Origin: Dechloromonas sp.
GTDB lineage: Bacteria > Pseudomonadota > Gammaproteobacteria > Burkholderiales > Rhodocyclaceae
DNA length: 34,681 bases
NCBI GenBank assembly: GCA_028689015.1
Contig: JAQTXC010000029.1
Location: 1 to 34,681 of the forward strand
Direction of reading: 5' to 3'
The position numbers were made by a program, and so were the translations under genes. The notes under the pieces were generated by a model, which was not told where the DNA came from, made no database searches, and was given only the letters and a program-made list of their open reading frames with translations. Shown in pieces: positions 8,424-17,904 of the stretch. Position 1 is the first letter of the stretch. Each line of letters starts with the position of its first letter.

Positions 8424-10157
8424 ATGCTACGCCAACACGCCCCGCGCGCCCTGCGACTAGGCAAGCGCCCCATTCCGAGCAGCGAGGGCAGCGCTGGCCC
8501 CCACCCGGACAGCGTGATCGATTGCGGCTGGGGCCGCCTGATTGCCGGCCACACCTTCGCCAACCCGGCCGACATCGCCGCTGTTCTGCTGGCAGAAAAA
8601 ACCGGTCAGCGCGACATCGCCTTTTATCTCGACAAGCCACATGTCGTCGTCGCCCAGGCGCCGCAGCAATTGTTCGTCGACCCGTCAGAAGCCTTTCGCC
8701 TGCAACTGAACAGTTATCGCCCCTCACCGGCCCGGCCACGCGGTTTCACGTTGCGGCGCCTGCGCACCCGGGCGGATATCGCTGCCATCAACGCCCTGTA
8801 CCGCGGCCGCCGCATGGTGCCGGTTGATGCTGCCCTGGTCTGGCGCCAGCGCGCCGACCGTCGGCTGACTTATGCGCTGGCCGAAGACAAATTGAGCGGC
8901 GAGGTCATTGGTGTCGCCATGGGACTAGACCACGTCGAGGCCTTTGCCGACCCCGACCAGGGGTGCAGCCTGTGGGCTCTGGCCGTCGCACCGCAGGCCG
9001 CCCACCCCGGCATCGGTGAAAGCCTGACCCGCTACCTGGCCGAACATTTCCAGGCCCGCAGCCGGACCTACATGGATGTCTCGGTCGTGCACGACAACCG
9101 GCAGGCCATCGCGCTGTACGAAAAACTGGGCTTCCAGAACATCCAGGTTTTTGCCGTCAAGCACCGCAACGCGATCAACGAACCGCTGTTCACCGAGTCA
9201 CCCCAGGATGCCGATAGCGTACTCAACCCCTACGCCCGCATCATTGTCGATGAAGCGCGCCGCCGCAGCATTCACGTCGAAATCATCGACGCCGAACTGG
9301 CTTACTTCAAACTCAGTTTCGGCGGCCGCAGTGTCATCTGCCGCGAATCGCTATCTGAACTGACCAGCGCCATCGCCATGAGCCGTTGTGCCGACAAGCG
9401 GCTCACCGCCCGCCTGCTGGCCGTGGCAGGGCTGCAGGTGCCGGCCAATCAACTGGCCGGCAGCGCTGACGACAACCAGCGATTTCTGCAACAGCATGGC
9501 CGCATTGTCGTCAAACCGGTAGATGGCGAACAAGGTCAGGGCATCAGCGTCAATCTGAGTGCCAGCGAAGAAGTTGAAACAGCAATCGAAAACGCCCGCC
9601 GCTTCAGCAGCCAGGTGATGCTCGAACGCTACTGTCCGGGCCAGGATCTGCGCATCGTGGTCATCAACCACCACGTGGTCGCCGCCGCCGTTCGTCGTCC
9701 GGCCAGCATCGTCGGCGATGGGCACAGCCGGATCGATGCCCTGATCGAAAAGCAAAGTCGACGCCGTGCGTCGGCCACCGGCGGTGAGTCGCGCATTCCG
9801 CTTGATGACGAAACCCGACGCTGCATACGCGCTCAGGGCTATGACCTCGACCACGTTTTAACGGCCGGCGAAGCGTTGACCGTGCGCAACACCGCCAATC
9901 TGCACACCGGCGGCACGATTCACGATGTCACCGATCAACTTCATCCCACCTTGCGCGCGGCGGCCGAACTAGCCAGCCGCGTCCTCGACATCCCGGTCAC
10001 CGGGCTGGATTTTCTCGTTCCCGCGGTCGACGGCCCGGATTACGTGATTATCGAAGCCAACGAACGACCCGGGCTGGCCAATCACGAACCCCAACCGACG
10101 GCACAGCGTTTCATCGACCTGCTGTTTCCACGGACCCGCTTTGAAAGGGCTGCCTGA
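8424..10157 (+). CDS. ngg: N-acetylglutaminylglutamine synthetase (GNAT acetyltransferase-ATP-grasp fusion)
   Basis: A 577-residue two-domain protein. The N-terminal part has a GNAT acetyltransferase fold at about residues 105-250 (LWALAVAPQAAHPGIGESLT, YMDVSVVHDNRQAIALYEKL and GF). The C-terminal part is an ATP-grasp ligase at about 300-570 (RIVVKPVDGEQGQGI, VMLERYCPGQDLRIVVI, VTGLDFLVP, VIIEANERPGLANHEPQ). The fusion is characteristic of the enzyme that acetylates and joins two glutamines in osmolyte synthesis. Its ribosome site AAGGAG overlaps the stop codon of the preceding gene (10-base gap) and its own TGA abuts the next ATG, so the three genes are translated from one message. Confidence 0.93.
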   Translation: MLRQHAPRALRLGKRPIPSSEGSAGPHPDSVIDCGWGRLIAGHTFANPADIAAVLLAEKTGQRDIAFYLDKPHVVVAQAPQQLFVDPSEAFRLQLNSYRPSPARPRGFTLRRLRTRADIAAINALYRGRRMVPVDAALVWRQRADRRLTYALAEDKLSGEVIGVAMGLDHVEAFADPDQGCSLWALAVAPQAAHPGIGESLTRYLAEHFQARSRTYMDVSVVHDNRQAIALYEKLGFQNIQVFAVKHRNAINEPLFTESPQDADSVLNPYARIIVDEARRRSIHVEIIDAELAYFKLSFGGRSVICRESLSELTSAIAMSRCADKRLTARLLAVAGLQVPANQLAGSADDNQRFLQQHGRIVVKPVDGEQGQGISVNLSASEEVETAIENARRFSSQVMLERYCPGQDLRIVVINHHVVAAAVRRPASIVGDGHSRIDALIEKQSRRRASATGGESRIPLDDETRRCIRAQGYDLDHVLTAGEALTVRNTANLHTGGTIHDVTDQLHPTLRAAAELASRVLDIPVTGLDFLVPAVDGPDYVIIEANERPGLANHEPQPTAQRFIDLLFPRTRFERAA

Positions 10158-11393
10158 ATGACCTCCTCCAAAAACACGCCGCTACCAGTCATTGACTACG
10201 ACTTTCTTGAAGAAACCCTGCTCCAGTTGCTGGCCATTCCCAGCCCGGTCGGCCTGACCGACGGCGTCGTCCGCTACACCGCCGGCCGCCTTGAAGCAAT
10301 CGGCATTCCCTACGAAATGACCCGCCGTGGCGCCATCCGGGCGACGCTGCGCGGCCAGGAAAGCCGGCCGGCTCGTGCCATCGTCGCCCACCTCGACACC
10401 CTCGGCGCCATGGTCCGCGAGCTCAAACCCAACGGCCGCCTCGGCATCGTGCCGATCGGCCACTGGTCATCACGTTTTTCCGAAGGCAGCCGGCTGACCA
10501 TCTTCACCGATCACGGTCAGTTTCGTGGCACCTGCCTGCCGCTCAAAACCTCCGGCCATGCTTTCGGCAACGAAATCGACAGCCAGCCCACCGGCTGGGA
10601 ACACGTTGAAGTCCGCGTCGACCTACCGAGCAGCAACGCCGCCGACCTCGCCCTGGCCGGGTTCAATGTGGGCGACTGGATTGCTTTCGACCCGGAAGTC
10701 GAACTCCTGCCCAACGGCTATATCAATTCGCGCTATCTCGACGACAAAGCAGCCGTCGCCGCCCTGCTTGCCGCCTGCAAGGCCGTGGTCGATGCTGGTC
10801 TGCCACTGCCGGTCGATGCCCACCCGTTGTTCACCATCACCGAAGAAGTCGGCTCCGGCTCATCGGCCGCGCTGCACGGCGACATCGCCGAAATGCTCAG
10901 CCTCGATATTGCCATCGCCGCTCCCGGTCAAAACACCAGCGAACATGCGGTGACCATCTGCCTGCAGGACATGTCGGGCCCCTTCGACTACCACCTGACC
11001 CACAAGCTGATCAACCTGGCCAAAGCCTGCAACATCGACCATCGCCGCGACATTTTCCGTTTTTACCGGTCAGACTCAGCGGCCGCAGTCGAAGCTGGCA
11101 ACGACATTCGCACGGCACTGATCGGCTTTGGCGCCGATGCCTCGCATGCTCAGGAACGGACACACCGCGACTCGCTGATCGCCCTGGCTCAATTGACCGC
11201 CGCGTACATGCTGTCCGACCCTGTCACCCCCCGCGACCGACGCAGCATGGGGTCACTGGAAGGCTTTACCGAACAGTTGAAGCCGGCCGAAATGGGCCTG
11301 CCGTCCACGCCGCTACCGCTGCCCGAACAATTTCTGGAGTGCACCCAAGCCAGCGAAATTGCCCAGCAACAAGGCGGCAGCGACCGCTTGTAA
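10158..11393 (+). CDS. M42-family peptidase of the NAGGN osmolyte system
   Basis: A 411-residue metallopeptidase homologue. Likely metal-binding or catalytic elements: IVAHLDTLGAM (His and Asp), NSRYLDDKAAVAALLAA (Asp bridging the metals), FTITEEVGSGSSA (the Glu-Glu pair), LSLDIAIAAPGQ, and a late GADASHAQERTHRDS. It is the third member of the acetyltransferase-amidotransferase-M42 trio; its role in N-acetylglutaminylglutamine amide metabolism (turnover or processing) is not settled. The ATG follows the TGA of ngg directly. It converges with the lapA-type gene: the two stop codons are 5 bases apart, with no clear terminator between them. Confidence 0.92.
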   Translation: MTSSKNTPLPVIDYDFLEETLLQLLAIPSPVGLTDGVVRYTAGRLEAIGIPYEMTRRGAIRATLRGQESRPARAIVAHLDTLGAMVRELKPNGRLGIVPIGHWSSRFSEGSRLTIFTDHGQFRGTCLPLKTSGHAFGNEIDSQPTGWEHVEVRVDLPSSNAADLALAGFNVGDWIAFDPEVELLPNGYINSRYLDDKAAVAALLAACKAVVDAGLPLPVDAHPLFTITEEVGSGSSAALHGDIAEMLSLDIAIAAPGQNTSEHAVTICLQDMSGPFDYHLTHKLINLAKACNIDHRRDIFRFYRSDSAAAVEAGNDIRTALIGFGADASHAQERTHRDSLIALAQLTAAYMLSDPVTPRDRRSMGSLEGFTEQLKPAEMGLPSTPLPLPEQFLECTQASEIAQQQGGSDRL

Positions 11394-11398
11394 GCGGC

Positions 11399-11800
11399 TC
11401 AGGACCAGCCATCCGGCTTGCCCGGCGGCACGTGATCGTCCGCCGGCTGGCCGGAAAAAAATTGCCGCAAACCCACTGGGGGCTCGGCAGGGAGATCGAT
11501 GGTTTTGGGCCGGTCCTCGCGCAAGCGTGCCAACTGGTCGCGCAAATCGGTTTTCTCGGCGCTGAGCTGGTTGATCTGCTTGTTCAGCCGGTGCACAGCC
11601 CACTGCCGGCGCAAAGTTGCTGGCGTCGACAGCAAGGCGACGATCAGCCCACCCAGCGCGATCGCCAGCAACAAGACCATCGCCAGCGAGCCGTCAAAAC
11701 GCCATAACAGAAAAGTCACGGTGACCGGCACGTTGTTCTGCAGCGCAAACATCACGCTGCCCAAGCCAACCACCATGGCAAAAATCGCCAATAATTGCAT
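11399..11800 (-). CDS. lapA: LapA-family (DUF1049) inner-membrane protein
   Basis: A 133-residue protein with two membrane segments (residues about 2-22 and 38-60) and the LapA core FALQNNVPVTVTFLLWRF between them. A coiled-coil tail follows (LNKQINQLSAEKTDLRDQLARL) and then a proline-rich C-terminus. LapA proteins are linked to lipopolysaccharide assembly control together with LapB/YciM; here no lapB, ihfB or rpsA lies beside it, which is the more usual neighbourhood in betaproteobacteria. A good AGGAG site stands 7 bases before the ATG at 11800. Confidence 0.85.
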   Translation of the reverse strand: MQLLAIFAMVVGLGSVMFALQNNVPVTVTFLLWRFDGSLAMVLLLAIALGGLIVALLSTPATLRRQWAVHRLNKQINQLSAEKTDLRDQLARLREDRPKTIDLPAEPPVGLRQFFSGQPADDHVPPGKPDGWS

Positions 11801-11944
11801 GTCTCAACTCCTTTTTTGTCACGACACGCGTCGCAATCGGGCACGCTGCCCGCGGGTCGTTTCTTCCAGTATACGCCGAGGGCCAGCACGCCCCGACGGG
11901 TGTCCGGTGGTAAACTGCGCGCCCCGCCCCCCTGATTGCCTGCC

Positions 11945-12970
11945 GTGCATCTGACGCTGCTTGTCCCCGAATTGATCTGGCCGGAACCCGGCGACACGCT
12001 GACCCTGGGCAAGCTGGCCCTGCCCGGCATCGAATGGCTGCTCGGCCGCAGCACATTGCAGACCTTGCCCCGCCAGCCCTACGAAAGCACGCTGGCTGGC
12101 TGCTTCCCGCAGAGCAGCCATAATCTGGCAACCCTGCGCCGACACGGCGAAAACAGCACGCCCGATATGGCCGGCCCCTGGTTATGTGCCGACCCGGTTC
12201 ATTTGCGCTTTCACCATGAACGCATCGTGCTGGCCGATGCCGGCGCTTTCGATCTCGATGCCACGGAGGCGGCCGCTCTGGTCGACGCCCTCAACGCCCA
12301 TTTTGCCGACATCGGCACCCTGCACGCCGTCACACCACGGCGCTGGTATCTGCACCTGGCACACGCGGTCGACCACCGGGCAGCCCCACTTTCTGCCGTC
12401 GCCGGCCGACGCATGGACAGCGAACTGGACGACAAAACGACACCGCTCTATCGCTGGCTCAACGAAGTACAAATGGTGCTGCACACACACCCGGTCAACG
12501 AAGCCCGCCAGCAACGCGGCCTGCCTGCCGTCAATAGCTTGTGGCTGTGGGGTGAAACCCAGCCTGCCGGTGAGCACACGGCACCGGCCACCGTCTGGAG
12601 TGACGACCCGCTGGCCATCGGTCTAGCCCGCCACGCCGGCAGCCGCATACACCCACGCCCCTCGTCACTCGCCGACGTCCTCGCCGATGGCGCGGCAACA
12701 CCGCTGGTCCTGCTCGATCAATTGCAAGGCCCGGTCTGGTACGAAGACAGCAGCGGCTGGCGCGACGCCTGGCACGCCCTTGATGCCGATTGGTTCCAAC
12801 CCTTGCGCGGTCAACTCGGCAAATCGGTCAAAAAACTCGACCTGATTGCCCCCACCTTCTATGGCCAACTGCATGTCACAGCCAGCGCCCGTAGCGGCTG
12901 GCAGTTCTGGAAAAAGCCGCGCCGCCTGGCCGACCTGGCCGCCACCTTGGCCCAAGACACCCCATCATGA
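11945..12970 (+). CDS. Conserved uncharacterised protein (sometimes annotated regulator or phosphoglycerate mutase-like)
   Basis: About 341 residues, starting (V/M)HLTLLVPELIWPEPGD. I recognise it only as the conserved betaproteobacterial gene that habitually precedes recJ and is often given weak 'phosphoglycerate mutase' or 'regulator' names. Recognisable stretches are RWYLHLAH, WLNEVQMVLHTHPVNEARQQRGLPAVNSLWLWG and LDADWFQPL. No signal peptide or membrane segment is seen. GTG at 11945 is chosen as the start; a TTG three codons upstream is less likely. Its stop overlaps the recJ start (ATGA), so the two are translationally coupled. No catalytic residues can be named and the biochemical function is unknown. 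Confidence 0.8.
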   Translation: MHLTLLVPELIWPEPGDTLTLGKLALPGIEWLLGRSTLQTLPRQPYESTLAGCFPQSSHNLATLRRHGENSTPDMAGPWLCADPVHLRFHHERIVLADAGAFDLDATEAAALVDALNAHFADIGTLHAVTPRRWYLHLAHAVDHRAAPLSAVAGRRMDSELDDKTTPLYRWLNEVQMVLHTHPVNEARQQRGLPAVNSLWLWGETQPAGEHTAPATVWSDDPLAIGLARHAGSRIHPRPSSLADVLADGAATPLVLLDQLQGPVWYEDSSGWRDAWHALDADWFQPLRGQLGKSVKKLDLIAPTFYGQLHVTASARSGWQFWKKPRRLADLAATLAQDTPS

Positions 12971-14655
12971 CCCGTATCGTCACCCGCAACAGTCCACCAC
13001 GTACCGTCTGGCAGCTTGAACAACAAGGCCTGCACCCCCTGCTCGCCCGTCTCTACGCCGCCCGCGGCGTCACCGACAAGGCCGAACTCGACTACGAGCT
13101 GAAATCGCTGCTGCCGCCCAGTGCGCTGACCCACGCCAGCGACGCCGCCAGCCTCTTGGCCGACGCCATCGAAGCGGAAGCGAAGATGCTGATCATCGGC
13201 GACTACGACTGCGACGGTGCCACCGCCACTGCGGTCGGCATGCGGGCGCTGAAGGCGCTGGGTGCCGACGTCGATTTCCTGCTACCCGACCGCTTCAAGC
13301 TCGGTTACGGGCTGTCGCCGGAGATCGTCGATGTCGCCGCGCAACAGTCGCCGGATCTGATCATCACCGTCGACAACGGCATCGCCAGCCTCGAAGGCGT
13401 TGCCCGCGCACAGCAGCACGGTATTGCCACGCTGATCACCGACCACCACCTGCCCGGCGAAGCACTGCCGGACGCCGACTGCATCGTCAATCCCAACCAG
13501 CCCGGCTGCGACTTTCCCTCGAAATGCATCGCCGGCGTCGGCGTCATGTTCTACGTCATGCTGGCGCTACGTGCCGAACTGCGCGAGCGCGGCTTCTTTA
13601 CCGACCGGCCGGAACCCAATTTTGCCGACTTGCTCGACCTGGTCGCGCTCGGTACCGTCGCCGATGTGGTGAAACTCGACCGCAACAACCGCATCCTGGT
13701 CAGCCAGGGCCTGAAGCGGGTTCGCGCTGGCCGTCTCAAGGCCGGTCTGGCGGCGCTGTTCAAAGCAGCCGGTCGGGACCCGCGCAAAGCCACGGCGATG
13801 GATTTCGGCTTTATCCTCGGGCCGCGCCTGAACGCCGCCGGCCGGCTGGCCGACATGCGGCTGGGTGTCGAATGCCTGCTCACCGACGACCCGGCGCGCG
13901 CCCTGCAAATCGCCCAGGAACTCGATGCCTTCAACCGCGAACGGCGCGACATCGAAGCCGGCATGCAAGATCAGGCGTTGCTGCTGCTCGAAAGCATGGA
14001 GGTGGACGATGCCGCTCCCGGCATCGCGCTCTTCGATCCAAGCTGGCATGAAGGCGTCGTCGGCATCCTCGCCTCGCGCATCAAGGACAAGCTGCACCGC
14101 CCGGTCTTTGCCTTCGCACCCGGCGAAGGGGGCCTGATCAAAGGTTCCGGCCGCTCGATCCCCGGCCTGCACCTGCGCGACGCGCTCGACCTGGTTGCCA
14201 AGCGCGCCCCCGGCCTGCTGATTCGTTTCGGTGGGCATGCGATGGCCGCCGGCGTCACCGTGCACGCCGCCAATTACGAGAAATTCCGCGACTGCTTTGC
14301 CGCAATCGCCGGCGAACTGCTCGCCCCGGCCGACCTGACCCGCACGCTGGAAACCGACGGCCCGCTCGAAGGCGGCTACATCAGTCTCGACACCGCCCGC
14401 CTGCTGGAAAACGAAATCTGGGGCCAGGGCTTCCCAGCACCGTTGTTCGTCGACGAATTCGATGTCGAACAACAACGCGTCCTCAAGGACAAGCATCTCA
14501 AACTGCGCCTACGCAAGGGCAATAGCCGGATCGAAGCCATCCAGTTCAACTTCGCCCACCAAGCCGGCCCCACCGCCCGCCTCACCTACCGGCTGGCGAT
14601 CAATGAATACATGGGGGTCGAAAGCCCACAGTTGATGGTCGAACATCTGGAATAA
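12967..14655 (+). CDS. recJ: Single-stranded-DNA-specific exonuclease RecJ
   Basis: A 562-residue DHH-family 5'-3' exonuclease acting in recombination and mismatch or base-excision repair. All core motifs are present in order: IIGDYDCDGATATAVG (motif I), ITVDNGI, LITDHHLPGE (the DHH motif), DLVALGTVADVVKLDRNNR, FILGPRLNAAGRL and SWHEGVVGILASRIKDKLHR. In the DHHA1 domain they are GSGRSIPGLHLRDAL and RFGGHAMAAG. Length is normal for the family. The ATG overlaps the TGA of the preceding gene by four bases (ATGA). About 50 bases separate its end from the convergent GGDEF/EAL gene, without an obvious terminator hairpin. Confidence 0.97.
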   Translation: MTRIVTRNSPPRTVWQLEQQGLHPLLARLYAARGVTDKAELDYELKSLLPPSALTHASDAASLLADAIEAEAKMLIIGDYDCDGATATAVGMRALKALGADVDFLLPDRFKLGYGLSPEIVDVAAQQSPDLIITVDNGIASLEGVARAQQHGIATLITDHHLPGEALPDADCIVNPNQPGCDFPSKCIAGVGVMFYVMLALRAELRERGFFTDRPEPNFADLLDLVALGTVADVVKLDRNNRILVSQGLKRVRAGRLKAGLAALFKAAGRDPRKATAMDFGFILGPRLNAAGRLADMRLGVECLLTDDPARALQIAQELDAFNRERRDIEAGMQDQALLLLESMEVDDAAPGIALFDPSWHEGVVGILASRIKDKLHRPVFAFAPGEGGLIKGSGRSIPGLHLRDALDLVAKRAPGLLIRFGGHAMAAGVTVHAANYEKFRDCFAAIAGELLAPADLTRTLETDGPLEGGYISLDTARLLENEIWGQGFPAPLFVDEFDVEQQRVLKDKHLKLRLRKGNSRIEAIQFNFAHQAGPTARLTYRLAINEYMGVESPQLMVEHLE

Positions 14656-14705
14656 GGCAGCCTGCACCCCGTCATTTTCTGCCCCGCAATGGCAGTCTCT
14701 GACGA

Positions 14706-16892
14706 TCAGAAGCCTGCCAGGTAGGAGGCCAACTGGGCGGCCGGTAAAGGCTTGGCGAACAGGTAGCCCTGAAACTCGTGGCAGCCGAGGGCGTTAAGGA
14801 CGGCAAACTGGGTTTGTTTTTCCACCCCTTCGGCAACGACGCGCAGATTGAGGCTGTGTGCCAGGGAGACGATGGCGCGCGTGATGGCCAGCCCCTCGTT
14901 TCCAGCATCACATTCGATGACAAAGGAACGGTCGACCTTGAGAATGTCGATCGGAAAACGTTTGAGATAGGCCAGCGACGAATAGCCGGTGCCAAAGTCG
15001 TCGATGGCGATGGTGACACCCATCGCTTTCAGCCCATTCAGCACGCCGAGCGCCCGTTGCACATCGCCCATCAACATGCCTTCGGTGATTTCCAGTTCCA
15101 GGTTTTCCGGTGGCAGACCGCTCGCATCGAGCTCGGCCTGCACCAGTTGGGCTAACTGCTGTTCCCGGAACAGGCTGGGCGAAATATTGACGGCCATGCG
15201 TAGATCACGCCAACCTTCGGCCCGCCAGGCAGCCATCTGGCTACAAGCCTCGTGCAGGACAAAGCGGGTCAATTGGTGGATCAGGCCATTTTCTTCGGCC
15301 AGCGGAATAAAGCGGACCGGCGACACCGCGCCGAATTCGGCGCTGTCCCAACGAACCAGTGCCTCGAAACCACAGGGCCGGCCACGACCATCAATCTTGG
15401 GTTGGTAAACCACATGCAGTTCGTCACGGTCGACCGCCCGCCGCAAGGCCGAATCAAGCGCCAGCCGTTCGTGTGCCGCGACATTGAGCGACTCGGTATA
15501 GAACTGAAACTGCCCCTTGCCCAATTTTTTGGCGTGATGCATGGCGGCATCGGCATGACGCAGCAAGGCTTCCAGTTCAACCCCGTCACCAGGAAAAACA
15601 CTGACCCCGATGCTGCAATTGACGCGCAACTCGTGCCCTTCCAGTGACAATGCGTCGGCGACCACTTCCTGCACCCGGTGCAAAATGTGCAGGGTTTCGC
15701 TCAAGCCCCCGTAATCGCCCAGAATCAGCACGAACTCGTCACCCCCGTAGCGGGCGATGGTGTCCGAATCGCGCAGACAGGATTGCAGGCGCTTCGCCAC
15801 TTCGATCAGCAGGCGGTCGCCGGCATTGTGGCCCAGGCTGTCATTCACCCATTTGAAATTGTCGAGATCGACAAAGGCCAGGGCGCCGCCACTGCCACGC
15901 CGCTGGGCATGACACAAGGCTTGTTGCAGGCGGTCCTGCAGCAAGTTGCGATTGGGCAAGCCGGTCAGCGGGTCGTGCGTCGCCTGGTATTCCAGTTGCT
16001 GACGATAATCATGCTGGGCGGTGATGTCCTCGACCGTCCCCTCGTAATACAAGGCCTCGCCTGCCGCACCCAGTACGGCATGGGCATGCTCGGAAATCCA
16101 GATCCGGCTCCCGTCACGCCGATAAACCTCAGACTCGAAGTCACTGACCCGGTTGTGTTCGCGAATCAAGGTTTTGAATTCATCCCGGCGCGTCGGGTCG
16201 ACATAAAGCCGGCCGGCGATATCGGACAAGCCCAGCATCAGCGCCTGCGGGCTATCGTAACCATACAACGCGGCCAAAGCCTGATTGGCTGCCAGATATT
16301 GACCATCGATCGAGGTCTGGAACATGCCAACCACCGAATCCTCGAAAATGCTGCGATAGCGCATCTCGGCATCGACCAGTTGCCGCTGGCTCAGGAGTTG
16401 TTCGGTCACATCCTCAATAAAGCCTTCCAGCACCCGTTGACCGCGTTCGTCGTACACCACGGCCCCCCGTTCAAGGACCCATTTTTCACTGCCATCCTTA
16501 TGGCCCAAACGATATTGAACACGATAACGTCCCCCTTGCAACAGGCAGTCGGCAATGGTTTGCCGCACCCGCTCGCGGTCCTCTGGATGCGTTAATGCTT
16601 CGAGCGAAGTCACCCGGTTGTATTCCAGTTCATCCGGGCAATACCCAAGCAGATCGCGGCAGCCATCGCTGACAAAATGCATGGTCCAGTCAGCATCAAT
16701 GGCACAGCGGAACACCATGCCGTCCAGGTTGTGCACCAGCACCTGCAAGACCCGCTCGCTGTCAATCGACACCCAGCTAGCGTTCCGCCGAAGGCGCAGG
16801 ACCGGCAGAAAACCCGTCTCCGAAGCAATATCATTCACGGCACGGACACCCAAAAAGAAACAAGGGTTGATGACCAAGCTTCTTGCCGCCAT
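14706..16892 (-). CDS. PAS-PAS-GGDEF-EAL cyclic-di-GMP signalling protein
   Basis: 728 residues, with no membrane segment evident. Two PAS domains (about 45-165 and 175-300; the GFIEDVTEQ and GTVEDITAQ ends are typical) precede a GGDEF domain (ATHDPLTGLPNRN to about 465). The catalytic ARYGGDEFVLIL is intact, and an inhibitory I-site RDSD stands five residues before it. A complete EAL domain follows, with FEALVRW, AVNISPSL, ELEITEGMLM, AIDDFGTGYSSLAYL, LKVDRSF and VVAEGVE. Both diguanylate cyclase and phosphodiesterase activity are therefore possible. The start at 16892 is the first ATG; no strong ribosome site precedes it, and an internal GTG near residue 18 is an alternative. Confidence 0.92.
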   Translation of the reverse strand: MAARSLVINPCFFLGVRAVNDIASETGFLPVLRLRRNASWVSIDSERVLQVLVHNLDGMVFRCAIDADWTMHFVSDGCRDLLGYCPDELEYNRVTSLEALTHPEDRERVRQTIADCLLQGGRYRVQYRLGHKDGSEKWVLERGAVVYDERGQRVLEGFIEDVTEQLLSQRQLVDAEMRYRSIFEDSVVGMFQTSIDGQYLAANQALAALYGYDSPQALMLGLSDIAGRLYVDPTRRDEFKTLIREHNRVSDFESEVYRRDGSRIWISEHAHAVLGAAGEALYYEGTVEDITAQHDYRQQLEYQATHDPLTGLPNRNLLQDRLQQALCHAQRRGSGGALAFVDLDNFKWVNDSLGHNAGDRLLIEVAKRLQSCLRDSDTIARYGGDEFVLILGDYGGLSETLHILHRVQEVVADALSLEGHELRVNCSIGVSVFPGDGVELEALLRHADAAMHHAKKLGKGQFQFYTESLNVAAHERLALDSALRRAVDRDELHVVYQPKIDGRGRPCGFEALVRWDSAEFGAVSPVRFIPLAEENGLIHQLTRFVLHEACSQMAAWRAEGWRDLRMAVNISPSLFREQQLAQLVQAELDASGLPPENLELEITEGMLMGDVQRALGVLNGLKAMGVTIAIDDFGTGYSSLAYLKRFPIDILKVDRSFVIECDAGNEGLAITRAIVSLAHSLNLRVVAEGVEKQTQFAVLNALGCHEFQGYLFAKPLPAAQLASYLAGF

Positions 16893-16992
16893 AACAACCG
16901 ATTGAATTTAAATAAAATTTCAGATCAAGACGAACTGCTACGCAGCTCAATGCTGCAAACATCACAGCCACCGGCCAACTAGCCATCATCAT

Positions 16993-17904
16993 TTATTGCC
17001 CCGCCATGGCAAGCGGCACGATATCGCGCCGCGTTTGCAGTTCGCTGTTGGCGACCGCTTGCGCACTCTCGAAAATCCACGCAAAAACAGCGTCGACCGC
17101 CTGCGTTGCCCCATTGAAATACTCCTGCGCCGTCACACTCACCCCCGAACTAGGCAATAAACGCCCGCGAACCAGCTGCGCCATTTGTTCCACAGCCCGG
17201 CTCGCCGTCTCAGCCCTGACGCTCCCCTGCCCGACCGCAAGTGCCTGCGTCAGCAAGGTTTCAGCTCGGGCGATGAGAAACATCAGACGAACACGTGCCA
17301 CCGCCGAGCAGGATTGACGGGTGGCAACGCTCATACCCACCGCCCGTGCCTGACCCAGACACTCCGTCAAGGCAGGCAGGCGGCTGGTGTAGTTTCGCGC
17401 CAGGCACCGGCTAACCTCTTGATCAAGCGTACTTTCGATGCGGGCCTCGCCGAGGGCTGCCAACCATTGCAGCAATTGCTCGATCAAGGTCGTGTGTTGC
17501 GTGATGCTTTGCTCGACTGTCAGGCCGGGCAGGCGCTCGCGCAACGTCGCCCAGCGGTGGCGAAAAAGCGTCAGTGCATTAGGCGTCATGCAGGGATGGT
17601 GTCGACAACTCTCGCTGCGCGCGACCGGCCCCACGGCATGAAACAGGGCATCAATATCCCTGGCCTGGCCCGCAAGTTTGCTGGCAAAACTCAAGTCACC
17701 AGCCAACCAGGCCGAACTCATGCCCCGGTGCTGCTGAAAATGCAGGATTAATCCCAACAAGGCACGACAGCCCACCAGCGTTTCCGCCAACGACCGGGCG
17801 TCCTCAAGCCGGGCCCGCTGGCGGAACAAGGCAACTGACAACACCCCCATCAGCAGCGCAGCGCCTGTGATCAGATAAACAATCCATCCCATGGCCAAGT
17901 TCAC
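16993..17904 (-). CDS. Membrane-anchored NIT-like sensor protein (stand-alone receptor input module)
   Basis: 303 residues. One N-terminal membrane segment (about 6-27, IVYLITGAALLMGVLSVALF) is followed by an all-helical domain that begins LLGLILHFQQHRGMSSAWLAG. This is the same QQHRGxSS signature as the sensor domain of the chemoreceptor at 2295-4310 and of nitrate/nitrite-sensing (NIT) domains. There is no HAMP, kinase or signalling domain, so it must signal through a partner. GTG at 17904 is chosen because it overlaps the TGA of the upstream chemoreceptor-like gene (GTGA), implying coupled translation; ATG at 17892 is the alternative. The inferred partner is that upstream gene product. Ligand unknown. 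Confidence 0.78.
   Translation of the reverse strand: MNLAMGWIVYLITGAALLMGVLSVALFRQRARLEDARSLAETLVGCRALLGLILHFQQHRGMSSAWLAGDLSFASKLAGQARDIDALFHAVGPVARSESCRHHPCMTPNALTLFRHRWATLRERLPGLTVEQSITQHTTLIEQLLQWLAALGEARIESTLDQEVSRCLARNYTSRLPALTECLGQARAVGMSVATRQSCSAVARVRLMFLIARAETLLTQALAVGQGSVRAETASRAVEQMAQLVRGRLLPSSGVSVTAQEYFNGATQAVDAVFAWIFESAQAVANSELQTRRDIVPLAMAGQ

Noticed and set aside
11422..11446. CCGGCGG/CCGCCGG hairpin near the M42/lapA junction
   Set aside because: No U-tract in either direction and it lies inside the lapA coding sequence, so it is not supported as a terminator.
16955..16975. Possible sigma54 promoter (TGGCTGTGATGTTTGCA on minus) before the GGDEF/EAL gene
   Set aside because: The distance between GG and GC is 11 instead of 10 bases, and the match at other positions is weak.
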